A stretch of DNA of 34,017 bases from Rhodothermaceae bacterium. GTDB taxonomy: Bacteria > Bacteroidota > Rhodothermia > Balneolales > Cyclonatronaceae. A model generated the notes under the pieces. It was not told the DNA's origin. It saw only the letters and a program-made list of their open reading frames with translations, and searched no databases. The translations under genes were made by a program, and so were the position numbers. Of this stretch, positions 1 to 7,608 are shown piece after piece. The stretch spans positions 1-34,017 of the forward strand of contig JAIVHB010000024.1 of the NCBI GenBank assembly GCA_020201275.1, in the 5' to 3' direction. Numbering within the stretch: position 1 is the stretch's first letter; each line of letters starts with the position of its first letter.

Positions 1-1044
1 CTTCCGGGGCTGGTCGTCGATCTGCACCTCCATCCCCCGTTTGAAAACACCCGAGGCTATGCGCACAAATGCGGTGCAGTCGCGGTGATCGGGATTCATG
101 TTGGCCTGCATTTTGAAAACAAAACCGGAAAAATCGTGATCAAGGGGCACCTCTCCGGTAGCCGTATCGGTGTAGGGGCGTGGTGTAGGGGCCAGGTTTT
201 TAAAATAGTTTAGGAACAGGTCGAGGCCGAAATTGTTCAGGGCCGACCCGAAGAAAACGGGTGTTATCTTGCCATTGCGGAATCCGGTGGCATCCATAGA
301 GTGGAAATCCTCGCTGATCAGTTCAATGATCTCGCTCAAGGCTTCCTTTTCGGATACTGAAAGCGTGGTAATGCCGAGCCCTTCGTGCAGGCCGGCCACT
401 GCGGTATCAGCTTTTTTGGCTCCGTGTGAGGCCTTTACATAGAGATGCATTTCGGAGCCGATCAGATCGTAGACACCTTGAAAATCACTCCCATAGCCTA
501 CCGGCCAGGAGGCGGGTACAGCCCGGATTCCCAGCATTGATTCAATATTGCTCATAACCTCGAGGGGTTCCATACCAGGGCGGTCGCATTTGTTCACAAA
601 GGTGATGACCGGAATATTGCGCATCTTGCACACTTCAAACAGCTTTTCGGTCTGTTCCTCAACGCCCTTTGCCACGTCGATTACCATAAGGGCGCAGTCG
701 GCCGCGATGAGGGTGCGCAGGGTATCTTCCGAAAAATCCTTGTGGCCGGGTGTATCGAGAAGGTTGTATTTAATGCCGTCTTTCTCAAAGCGAAGTACCG
801 ATGAGGTAACCGATATTCCGCGTTCCTGTTCGATGGCCATCCAGTCGGATGCCACGTGCCGGGCCGCCTTGCGCTGCTTGACCGAACCGGCCTCATGTAT
901 GGCCCCGCCGTAGAGAAGCAGTTTTTCGGTAAGGGTGGTTTTCCCGGCATCGGGGTGCGAAATAATGGCAAATGTGCGCCGGGCTGCCACCTCTCTGGAG
1001 ATGGTTTCGCTTAGTGCAGTCGGTTTTGCCTTGATTTCAGCCAT
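1..1044 (-). CDS. prfC: Peptide chain release factor 3 (5' part, runs off window)
   Basis: RF3 is the class II release-factor GTPase that removes RF1/RF2 from the ribosome after termination. The reading frame starts at ATG 1044 (MAEIKAKPT) and stays open to base 1, giving 348 N-terminal residues; the family is usually about 530, so the C-terminal third lies outside. The GTPase motifs are clear: P-loop SHPDAGKTT (residues 29-37), the switch I region containing DWMAIEQERGISVTSS, G3 DTPGHKDF and G4 NKCD. The stretch DWMAIEQERGI and the lysine-rich KQRKAARH segment are typical of RF3 rather than EF-G. It is divergent from the DksA-like gene, with a 164-bp spacer, and is a normal housekeeping gene unrelated to the sugar locus. 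Confidence 0.95.
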   Translation of the reverse strand, partial: MAEIKAKPTALSETISREVAARRTFAIISHPDAGKTTLTEKLLLYGGAIHEAGSVKQRKAARHVASDWMAIEQERGISVTSSVLRFEKDGIKYNLLDTPGHKDFSEDTLRTLIAADCALMVIDVAKGVEEQTEKLFEVCKMRNIPVITFVNKCDRPGMEPLEVMSNIESMLGIRAVPASWPVGYGSDFQGVYDLIGSEMHLYVKASHGAKKADTAVAGLHEGLGITTLSVSEKEALSEIIELISEDFHSMDATGFRNGKITPVFFGSALNNFGLDLFLNYFKNLAPTPRPYTDTATGEVPLDHDFSGFVFKMQANMNPDHRDCTAFVRIASGVFKRGMEVQIDDQPRK

Positions 1045-1093
1045 AGTTTTTCCGGAATTTTAAAAAGACAACAAGATACGGAAAAGTTGACAA

Positions 1094-1143
1094 AAACGGG
1101 ATGGGAAATCCGCCCGAAACGGGATAGTTGCCACCAAAACGGG
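1094..1143. repeat. Three short AAACGGG direct repeats in the prfC/dksA-like spacer
   Basis: AAACGGG occurs at 1094-1100, 1117-1123 and 1137-1143 in the same orientation, with start-to-start spacing of 23 and 20 bases. The first two copies extend to AAACGGGAT. The position in a divergent promoter region would allow a regulatory role, but nothing else supports one. The motif is short enough that chance cannot be excluded. Confidence 0.35.
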
Positions 1144-1208
1144 CCCGCCGCCTTTGTTCGTTCATCGGGATATGTTTTGTATTTTGCCGGTACATCCAAT
1201 TCTATGCA

Positions 1209-1550
1209 ATGGCTTTAACAACAGAACAAAAAAAGGAACTGCGTTCCATCATCGATAAAATGATATCGGAAACTGAAGAGGAACTTGTTCAGCTCGTGGA
1301 ATATACCCGGCCGGTCTCACCCGACTCATCCATCGGACGTATATCCAGAATGGATGCCATTAATAACAAGGCGATTAATGATGCGGCATTTCTGGAGAAG
1401 AAAAAACTGCATCAGAAACTTGAGAAAACTCTCGACCGGCTGGATGATGCCGGATTCGACAACTGTAACAAGTGCGGAGAACCGATCGCGTTCGGGCGAT
1501 TGCAGATTATGCCTTACACAAGGCGGTGTGTAAGGTGTTCCGGCAGGTAG
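1209..1550 (+). CDS. DksA/TraR-family C4 zinc-finger protein
   Basis: A 113-residue protein starting MALTTEQKKEL. An upstream in-frame start at 1128 would add 27 residues that look like read-through of the spacer, so I chose ATG 1209. The N-terminal half is a charged helical region (about residues 1-70). The C-terminal part carries a four-cysteine zinc finger, CNKCGEPI followed 17 residues later by CVRC, the signature of DksA/TraR proteins that bind the RNA polymerase secondary channel and modulate transcription with ppGpp. It is shorter than E. coli DksA (151 aa) and comparable to the small homologues common in Bacteroidota. It ends just before a symmetrical hairpin shared with the convergent operon. 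The family call is firm; the exact role is not. Confidence 0.88.
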   Translation: MALTTEQKKELRSIIDKMISETEEELVQLVEYTRPVSPDSSIGRISRMDAINNKAINDAAFLEKKKLHQKLEKTLDRLDDAGFDNCNKCGEPIAFGRLQIMPYTRRCVRCSGR

Positions 1551-1557
1551 ATTAAGA

Positions 1558-1588
1558 ATAATTATCCGGCAGTCAGCCGGATAATTAT
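1558..1588. terminator. Bidirectional hairpin between convergent genes
   Basis: ATAATTATCCGGC (1558-1570) and its perfect reverse complement (1576-1588) form a 13-bp stem with a 5-nt AGTCA loop. It lies 7 bases after the DksA-like stop and 29 bases after the end of the convergent gatZ-like gene. The outer half of the stem is A/T-only, giving a short T-rich end in both directions, although there is no long T-tract outside it. A shared terminator is the simplest reading. Confidence 0.7.
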
Positions 1589-1617
1589 GAGGGTAATGTA
1601 TGTTCGTTTAACGCCAG

Positions 1618-2892
1618 TCAGTTTTCAATAAGACGTGAATTGAAATGCAGCAGATTGAAACTGTGATAGTATTTCAGAATCGCGGTTTTGATTTTCCAGA
1701 TAACATAGGCATCGGCATCCCTGTAAGGGGCCAGATTGGTATACAGCCTCTTTCTGGCTTCCATAACACCGGTTTCGGTCCATATATACCTGCTGCAGGT
1801 ACGCATGAGCCACTCTCTGCGTTCATGTTTCAGATCGAAGAAACCGAGCTGCTTCTCCTCTTTGAAAAGCCATTTCTGCCAGCGGTTACTGTTCAGTACG
1901 GCCTGCTCAAGGGCTTCGTACAAGCCGGAATCGTTCCCGGTTTTTTTCTCGAGCCCGATCAGTTCCAGCAGGGCCTTGAATTCCTCTTCGGTAAACTCCG
2001 GACCCACATTCGCACCGCCCATACCGCTGAGCGGGTAATCTTCGGGGTTATCCACGTAGTCGGAGTAATGGCCCTTGATGAGGGCCTTATAGGGAATCGT
2101 GCGCTGCGTAAGATCTCGGGCCATATCGGGTTCGAAGTAGGTTGTATGTAAATCTGTACCCACTTTCCCTACAACAAAGCAGGGCCAGGCTTCTTCAATA
2201 CCTGCTGATTTTAAACCCTCGTCGAGTTTTGTGAGAAAGGTTTCAAAACTGTCCATATTGGCCAGGCCGCCATGCACCTCTTCTGTTCCTACCTCATAGG
2301 CTACCGGGGGCAGATTGTTGGCTGTTCTGTATGTTTCGGCATGTACCATCATGTCGACAGTGCGTTCTACCACCAACGCGATGGGTATGGGATCGTCGCC
2401 GGGAATGGTGCGGTCTACCGTAGGATCAATGTGCAGCAGGGCATAACCGGCGTCAAGGCAGGCCTCCAGCGACTTTTTTACTTCGGCCATGGTTTCCTGA
2501 AAGTTGAGCTTGTCGGTAGTATGACGGTCTTTCAGCCAGGGGCCGCCATGGTCAAGACAGGCGAGAACCGGGGTGTCGAGCCCGATGTCTGCAGCGGTTA
2601 TTTCAAGGTATCCAACCAGTTCGGCGGGAGTCCATCCGGTGTATCCTCCGTCGGTATCCACCTGGTTCAGTGTTGCAGCGAACAGGATGGGGGCATCGGC
2701 CTCTTTGGCGGCGTGAAGTGCGGCCCTTGCTACCGATTCCGAGTTCGGACAGACCGCAAGAAGCGATACTTTTTTCAGATGACGGTCCCTTATCTGGTCG
2801 ATCAGGAATTTTACGACGGGAACTCCGCCTTGCCGGGCCAGATTACGGATGCTGTCCGACCGTGAGGTCATCGCGGTTGACGTGGTTTGCAT
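1618..2892 (-). CDS. GatZ/KbaZ-like D-tagatose-1,6-bisphosphate aldolase non-catalytic subunit
   Basis: A 424-aa protein, close to the length of E. coli GatZ/KbaZ (about 420-426). Family-typical blocks are visible: LNQVDTDGGYTG (residues 76-87), CLDHGGPWL (112-120), LHIDPT (153-158), GDDPIPIA and EVGTEEVHGG. In E. coli this subunit stabilises the class II aldolase GatY/KbaY, which splits tagatose 1,6-bisphosphate to DHAP and glyceraldehyde 3-phosphate; it was once thought to be a tagatose-6-phosphate kinase. It is the last gene of the minus-strand operon, 53 bases after the agaS-like gene, with no good Shine-Dalgarno. No gatY/kbaY partner is encoded in the window, so its partner and function here are open. 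Confidence 0.85.
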   Translation of the reverse strand: MQTTSTAMTSRSDSIRNLARQGGVPVVKFLIDQIRDRHLKKVSLLAVCPNSESVARAALHAAKEADAPILFAATLNQVDTDGGYTGWTPAELVGYLEITAADIGLDTPVLACLDHGGPWLKDRHTTDKLNFQETMAEVKKSLEACLDAGYALLHIDPTVDRTIPGDDPIPIALVVERTVDMMVHAETYRTANNLPPVAYEVGTEEVHGGLANMDSFETFLTKLDEGLKSAGIEEAWPCFVVGKVGTDLHTTYFEPDMARDLTQRTIPYKALIKGHYSDYVDNPEDYPLSGMGGANVGPEFTEEEFKALLELIGLEKKTGNDSGLYEALEQAVLNSNRWQKWLFKEEKQLGFFDLKHERREWLMRTCSRYIWTETGVMEARKRLYTNLAPYRDADAYVIWKIKTAILKYYHSFNLLHFNSRLIEN

Positions 2893-2945
2893 TGGAATAT
2901 TTGATTTTGGGCGATCCCCGGGGGGCAGGGGAACGGTTGCCCGGT

Positions 2946-4211
2946 TCAGGGTTCGTAGAGACGAACGCCCTGCACGATGCGGCTGTATAATGCTTTATCA
3001 ATAGATGGATTGTCGACGTTAATGCCCATCCGGGTGGATGCCGACATGCCAAACAGCTGGCCGAATAATACGGCCAGATTAACCTGGTAATGAGCCGGTA
3101 TTCCCCAGATACGGTCGGGGTCGTATGAAAAATACCGGGCACTTGTTGACTTGAAATCATCGCTGTGATTCGATCCTACTACAACACTTCGGGCGCCGAG
3201 TTCACTGAATGCCGAGCTGTATTGTTTCAGCACATCCACTTCATAACGTCGGGTGAAATTGTCTTCCGACAGGAAAAAGCACACCATTGTTTCGCAGTCG
3301 ACAGCCGAGATGGGGCCGTGCCTGAACGTTAGGGTGTCTTCAGCTTTAGCGATGAGTTTGCCCATGGTCAGTTCCTGCACCTTGAGGGCCGATTCGGCAG
3401 CAGCACCAAGCAGGTCTTTGTTTCCGAGATAAAATGCCCGCCTGATATCAGGATCGGCCAGGTCGTAAATATCATCGGAATAACGATCGATGAAATACTC
3501 CGCAGATGAGGCGATCCGGTCGATAAGGTTCTCAAATACATCAAATTTATCGAGGTGGGCCAGTGCCTGCCCGGCAACAACCATGCTGCTGAATGAACTG
3601 GTCATTGCCAGCGCCTGGTCGTTGCTCTCCTCAGGTAAAATGATGGTATACACCTTGTCGGGATTTTCACGGCCCTGGGTAGCCAAAACCCCGTCCTTAT
3701 TGCAGGTTATTACAATATGCCTGGTCGATAACGGATAGCGATTGAGGGCCAGTTCAAGTACGGCACGGCTTTCAGGGCTGTTACCTGAACGTGCGAAATG
3801 AACAACAATATAACGGTGGTCTTTGGTAATGTAATCGTCCGGGCTGGCAGTGATACGTGTGGTAGCCCAGTTGTTGCTGGCTGTTTTGAAACGAAGCCTG
3901 AGCAGGTCGGTAAGCGACGACCCAACATAGTCGGATGTTCCAGCACCGGTAAGGATGATGTGGGCACGGTTAACCGAATCGAATAGCCCCGACATTTCAA
4001 GAAAACCGGAAAGGGGCCCGCGATGAGAGGCCATGATTTTGGCAGTTTCTCTCCATGTATAAGGTTGTTGCGCTATTTCGCGGGGTGTATGAACAAGACC
4101 GAGCGCCGGCTGAGGTTCAATCACAAGTCTGGCAAGAATATGATCATGGTCCTGATACCGGTTAAGGTAATTGTTTACCGCCTTTTGTGCTTTATTTGTA
4201 ATACTTCCCAT
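2946..4211 (-). CDS. agaS: SIS-domain galactosamine-6-P deaminase / tagatose-6-P ketose-aldose isomerase (AgaS-like)
   Basis: A 421-aa double-SIS protein. Sugar-phosphate-binding signatures are GAGTSDYVG (89-97), ARSGNSPES (140-148), CNKDG (170-174) and LPEESNDQALAMTSS (192-206); FRHGPIS follows in the second SIS domain. These match AgaS closely. AgaS proteins convert D-galactosamine 6-phosphate to D-tagatose 6-phosphate with loss of ammonia. The start at 4211 has an AGGT-containing sequence about 7 bases upstream. It lies 21 bases after the aldolase and 53 before the gatZ-like gene, in one transcription unit. Of the four operon genes this one most specifically indicates an amino-sugar (GalN/GalNAc) substrate; the alternative is plain tagatose/galactose phosphate isomerisation. 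Confidence 0.88.
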   Translation of the reverse strand: MGSITNKAQKAVNNYLNRYQDHDHILARLVIEPQPALGLVHTPREIAQQPYTWRETAKIMASHRGPLSGFLEMSGLFDSVNRAHIILTGAGTSDYVGSSLTDLLRLRFKTASNNWATTRITASPDDYITKDHRYIVVHFARSGNSPESRAVLELALNRYPLSTRHIVITCNKDGVLATQGRENPDKVYTIILPEESNDQALAMTSSFSSMVVAGQALAHLDKFDVFENLIDRIASSAEYFIDRYSDDIYDLADPDIRRAFYLGNKDLLGAAAESALKVQELTMGKLIAKAEDTLTFRHGPISAVDCETMVCFFLSEDNFTRRYEVDVLKQYSSAFSELGARSVVVGSNHSDDFKSTSARYFSYDPDRIWGIPAHYQVNLAVLFGQLFGMSASTRMGINVDNPSIDKALYSRIVQGVRLYEP

Positions 4212-4232
4212 AATGTTACCTGGTAAACAGAT

Positions 4233-5123
4233 TCAGGGTGATGTAGCCGTGTGGGCGTCACGGTAATAGTTGTGTTCAAACCATGGCAAAGCAGCGGTAT
4301 TGGCATCCAGAATTTCCTGGAAATATCCGGTAGCAACATCGCTTATGAAAGCCTCCATAGAAGTTTCATCAGGGTAATAATCGATGATATTCTTCCAGAC
4401 AGCCCGGCCGCAAAGAAATCCGCTGGCGCCGGCTGCATTACTGATCTTTATGTTTTCAATAAATTCTTCCGGCTCAACACCGGCACTCAGAATAACCCAG
4501 GGTACGGCTGAAGCATCATTGGTACGCCGGCAGTACTCTTTAATGTCATCCAGATTGTATACAACTTCACCGGCGCTGAAAGACCGGTCCTGATACTCTT
4601 TAACAAAGCTGAGTTCGCCGGGAAATTCAAGCTTGAGCATGTCGACCCGGAACTCCGGATCTGAAAAAACCTGAGCCGCATCAATAACGCGTTCTGCCCA
4701 GTACCAGATAAGCAGTTTAACGGCATCACCACCCGCCAGGGCTGTCTTTTCAACACCCCATGCCGGGATGAGCCGTGAATGGCGTTCATTTCCATTAACA
4801 ATGTTGTATCCGGTTACTTCGATAGACAGCATCACGCCAATTGAGCCGGGTATATGGGGGTATGTTGAGGCATATCCAAAGAGCGGATCGGTCAGGATGG
4901 CACTTGCCATGGGCGACAGGTGCGAAGTTACTATCCGCTTCACTTTGATTAGCCCTTCATCGGCAATATCGGCCGGGTTTTCTCCTGTTCGGGCCGAGAT
5001 CATCTGGCGCAGTGATTTTCTCTGATCAATGGCCAGCATCGAAAAACATCCGCGGCTATCGGCCAGGCGGGCAAGGCGCCGCAGTTTTCCGGTTTTATGG
5101 TCTAGGGTGTTGGTCATTTGCAT
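4233..5123 (-). CDS. LacD/YihT-like class I tagatose-1,6-bisphosphate aldolase, shortened
   Basis: A 296-aa TIM-barrel aldolase-like protein. It has the N-terminal AIDQR motif (31-35), GGDAVKLLIW (131-140), DMLKLEFPGE (161-170), whose Lys164 matches the Schiff-base lysine context of LacD/YihT enzymes, and the C-terminal blocks PWVILSAGV (208-216) and GASGFLCGRAVW (232-243). The expected reaction is cleavage of tagatose 1,6-bisphosphate (or a related ketose phosphate) to two trioses. Only about 28 residues separate GGDAVKLL from the DMLKLEFP lysine, whereas about 60-70 is usual as I recall the family. The segment holding a helix and the next barrel strand with its EP motif therefore seems to be missing in frame. 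ATG 5123 or 5117 are both possible starts. It sits between the kinase (23 bases) and agaS (21 bases). Confidence 0.8.
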   Translation of the reverse strand: MQMTNTLDHKTGKLRRLARLADSRGCFSMLAIDQRKSLRQMISARTGENPADIADEGLIKVKRIVTSHLSPMASAILTDPLFGYASTYPHIPGSIGVMLSIEVTGYNIVNGNERHSRLIPAWGVEKTALAGGDAVKLLIWYWAERVIDAAQVFSDPEFRVDMLKLEFPGELSFVKEYQDRSFSAGEVVYNLDDIKEYCRRTNDASAVPWVILSAGVEPEEFIENIKISNAAGASGFLCGRAVWKNIIDYYPDETSMEAFISDVATGYFQEILDANTAALPWFEHNYYRDAHTATSP

Positions 5124-5146
5124 TTTTGTCGCTGGCTGTAATGTGG

Positions 5147-6157
5147 TCAGTTTTGATGTGTGTCAGGTTCAACGATTGTTAATTCGGGACTGGCATTACT
5201 GCCGAAGCGTTCAAAATTCTTCAGGTTCTCAAAGGCTGCCGTTCCACCCGCTCTTGTAGTTGAGAAAGCACCGGCCAGTACCCCGGCTTTCAGGCAATCC
5301 TCAATCGGTGCCGTCTTCAGATATCTGGAGAGGAATCCGGCGTTGAAACTGTCGCCGGCACCTACGGCATCAACAGAATCAACAGTTACAGTTTGCAGTT
5401 CATAAAGTGTGTTCCCGGTGCGTGCCTTAATTCCTTTTATTCCGCAGGTGGCAACCACAAGACCGGCATAACCGGCAAGTTTTGCCAGCGCATCGTCAAC
5501 ATTGCCGGTCCGGCTGATGCGCATCGCTTCATCGTCGTTTGGCAGAAAGACATCCACATAGGGAAGTATGTCAAATATCTCCTCGCCCCATTTTTCATCC
5601 GGATCCCAGTTTGTATCAAAGGAGGTAGTAAGACCAAGTGCCTTTGCCTTTTTGAAAAGGCCGGCAGCACCCTCCCGCAGGCCTTTTTGAAGATAGTAGG
5701 ATGAAATGTGAAAATGCCGGTGCTTTTCAAGCAGTTCTTCTGAGATATCTTCAGCCGTCAGAAAATCCATTGCTCCGGGATAGGTTATCATCCCGCGGTC
5801 ATTACCAATGGTATAGATTACAGTAAGCCCCGTCTGCACACCCGGTGTATCCAGAATGTGAGATGTGTCGATGCCCCGGGATTGCAGTATTTCCCTGATT
5901 TTGTTCCCGTACAGGTCGTTGCCAACCCGTCCCGCAAAACCCGTACTCAGGCCAAGTGAGGATGCATTTGAAGCCATTATAGCGGAGGAACTGCCCAGGG
6001 TAAGGGTCATGCCTTCCGATATGCGCTCCTTGCCGAGTTCGGGATGACCCTGTACCTGTTCCATGATAAGGTCCATGTTCAGCTCGCCTGCAACAAGTAA
6101 ATCCTTTTTGGCCGGAACCCCCGGTTGTTCTGTAAAGCTTTCTGTTATAGATGACAT
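5147..6157 (-). CDS. PfkB-family sugar (phosphate) kinase
   Basis: A 336-aa ribokinase-fold kinase, first gene of the minus-strand operon. An upstream ATG at 6178 is in frame, but ATG 6157 is preceded by AGGAG with 6-base spacing and is preferred. Key features are VAGELNMDL near the N terminus, DTNWDP (181-186), NDDE (207-210, the N-x-x-E Mg/phosphate motif) and DAVGAGDSFNAGF (263-275), with Asp269 as the expected catalytic base and GAGD as the anion hole. In this setting the likely reaction is tagatose 6-phosphate to tagatose 1,6-bisphosphate. A kinase acting on the free sugar cannot be excluded because no other sugar kinase is present. PfkB substrate specificity cannot be read from these motifs. 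Confidence 0.88.
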   Translation of the reverse strand: MSSITESFTEQPGVPAKKDLLVAGELNMDLIMEQVQGHPELGKERISEGMTLTLGSSSAIMASNASSLGLSTGFAGRVGNDLYGNKIREILQSRGIDTSHILDTPGVQTGLTVIYTIGNDRGMITYPGAMDFLTAEDISEELLEKHRHFHISSYYLQKGLREGAAGLFKKAKALGLTTSFDTNWDPDEKWGEEIFDILPYVDVFLPNDDEAMRISRTGNVDDALAKLAGYAGLVVATCGIKGIKARTGNTLYELQTVTVDSVDAVGAGDSFNAGFLSRYLKTAPIEDCLKAGVLAGAFSTTRAGGTAAFENLKNFERFGSNASPELTIVEPDTHQN

Positions 6158-6499
6158 TTGAAACTCCTGAAAATGCACTTCAGACTTGAAAAGCGAAGTG
6201 TAATTGCATTAATGTTAACGAAATGAAATTTCAATTACAATATTACGAACAAATAAAAAGCATAATCAAAAGAATATGAAATGCATTGAACTATATTTTT
6301 GCCCTAACCCTAACACTATTGTGATCATCAGGATGTGCTAATATTCTGTGTTCAACCAAGTTAATGATGAGTTACGAATTAATCTATTAAGTGTTATTAT
6401 TTGCTTGCGATACAAAATGAATATTATTGTTTTATGGAAATATCAGGCGGTTGATTATTTTCAGATGAATATAAACATAAGTTCAAACGGGCCAATTCT
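6158..6499. promoter_or_regulatory. Divergent control region between the kinase operon and the DeoR gene
   Basis: A 342-bp AT-rich spacer with no plausible gene. It contains an 8-bp inverted repeat, TGTAATTG (6199-6206) and CAATTACA (6232-6239), with a 25-base spacer, so arm centres are 33 bases apart (about three helical turns). A smaller GAAAT-gaa-ATTTC palindrome (6220-6232) sits inside it. On the minus strand TTTG (6270-6267) and TAATATTG (6245-6238) are 21 bases apart, loosely resembling the Bacteroidota TTTG / TAnnTTTG promoter; the second element overlaps the right arm of the repeat. That arrangement would suit repression by the adjacent DeoR-family protein. The regional role is likely from gene orientation; the individual sites are guesses. 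Confidence 0.5.
6164..6168 (-). promoter_or_regulatory. Ribosome binding site of the PfkB kinase gene
   Basis: AGGAG on the minus strand, 6 bases before ATG 6157. It lies downstream of the alternative ATG at 6178, so it decides the start. It is one of the few good Shine-Dalgarno sequences in this window. Confidence 0.7.
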
Positions 6500-7264
6500 A
6501 TGTACAGTGTTGCTGAAAGGCGTAATAAAGCATTGAAAATGCTAAAAGAAGACGGGCAGGTTTCGGTTGCCGAACTCAGTGAGTTGCTGGATGTTTCGGA
6601 AGTAACCATACGGAAGGATCTGCAGTACCTCGAAAAGAGAAATCTTCTCATCCGAACGCACGGGGGTGCAATGCAGAATGACTATCTGGTGCATGACCAG
6701 CATTTTGAAGAGAAAAGTAAACATTTCCATGAGGAGAAAAGAAGAATAGGCGAAGCTGCAGCCAATCTGGTGAAGGATGGCGACACCCTGATTCTGGATG
6801 CCGGTACCACCATCATGCAGATCGCCCGGCAACTGCACGGAAAACGCAAGCTGACCATTCTCACCTCGGCCGTAAATGTAGCAATGGAACTGAACAGGAT
6901 TCCCGATATTCAACTCATTATCCTTGGCGGGGTTATCCGTCAGACATCAGCGGCTGTTGTTGGTCCCTACGCCGAATCTATGGTCAGTGAGCACTTCTGC
7001 AGCAAATTATTCCTCGCAGGCGACGGATTCGACCCCGAATTCGGCCTTACTACTACCAATGCACTCGAAGCCCACCTGAACAGGGTGATGATCCGGTCGG
7101 CCCAGGAAACCATTGTTGTGATGGATTCATCCAAATTCGGCAAGCGCGGACTCAGCCGCATATGCGGTGTAGAAAGCATCAGTACTATTATTACCGATTC
7201 AGGAATTCCGGATGGCATCAGGAGAATGCTCGAAGAAAAAGAAGTCAACCTGATCATCGCCTGA
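6500..7264 (+). CDS. DeoR-family transcriptional regulator (AgaR/GlpR type)
   Basis: A 254-aa protein of standard DeoR length. The N-terminal winged helix-turn-helix is clear: VAERRNKALKMLKEDG, VSVAELSELLDVSEVTIRKD and the LIRTHGGA wing. The C-terminal sugar-phosphate-sensing domain carries GDTLILDAGTT, LTSAVNVAMEL, LILGGVIR and LAGDGFDPEFGLTTTN. Members are usually repressors relieved by a phosphorylated sugar intermediate. Being divergent from the kinase-aldolase-AgaS-GatZ operon, it most likely controls that operon and itself, and perhaps the outer-membrane genes downstream. No Shine-Dalgarno is visible, but the start MYSVAERRNKAL fits the family's normal N terminus. Confidence 0.93.
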   Translation: MYSVAERRNKALKMLKEDGQVSVAELSELLDVSEVTIRKDLQYLEKRNLLIRTHGGAMQNDYLVHDQHFEEKSKHFHEEKRRIGEAAANLVKDGDTLILDAGTTIMQIARQLHGKRKLTILTSAVNVAMELNRIPDIQLIILGGVIRQTSAAVVGPYAESMVSEHFCSKLFLAGDGFDPEFGLTTTNALEAHLNRVMIRSAQETIVVMDSSKFGKRGLSRICGVESISTIITDSGIPDGIRRMLEEKEVNLIIA

Positions 7265-7608
7265 GTACCGAAACAGGCCACCTTTGCACCTGGCGATATC
7301 CTGCTTGTGCCGGTAATGGTATCTGTCTGTTTAGTAACTGTGCTGCCGGTTCCAACCATACTCATTTCGGCATGGTTTTCCGATTTAACCAGAAACCGTC
7401 AGGGTATGCCATGTTGCAACCCGTTGTTAACCGGACGCTCCCACGGCTGTATTTATTTATAAAATTGAATATAACATTCATCGACTTTCGTATTCTTTTT
7501 TAATTTGCAGATTAAAATTCTAATTGCTACTATTTCGAAACTAAATGAAACAGCAAGCCGGTAGTGTTCTCCGGTTACTAAAATTACCACTATTGGGAGG
7601 TTCCCTGT
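7265..7608. other. Spacer between the DeoR gene and the EamA permease
   Basis: 344 bp with no gene I can support. The first ~170 bases have coding-like composition but only short unrelated open frames on either strand. The last ~150 bases are AT-rich and probably hold the permease promoter. GGGAGG at 7595-7600 is a good Shine-Dalgarno 8 bases before ATG 7609. Confidence 0.5.

Noticed and set aside
6301-6314. CCCTAACCCTAAC, resembling a telomere repeat, in the divergent spacer
   Set aside because: Only two units, within a bacterial regulatory spacer; chance is sufficient.
7265-7440. Hydrophobic open frame after the DeoR gene, considered as a gene remnant
   Set aside because: No start, no recognisable family and no continuation on either strand; composition alone is not enough.
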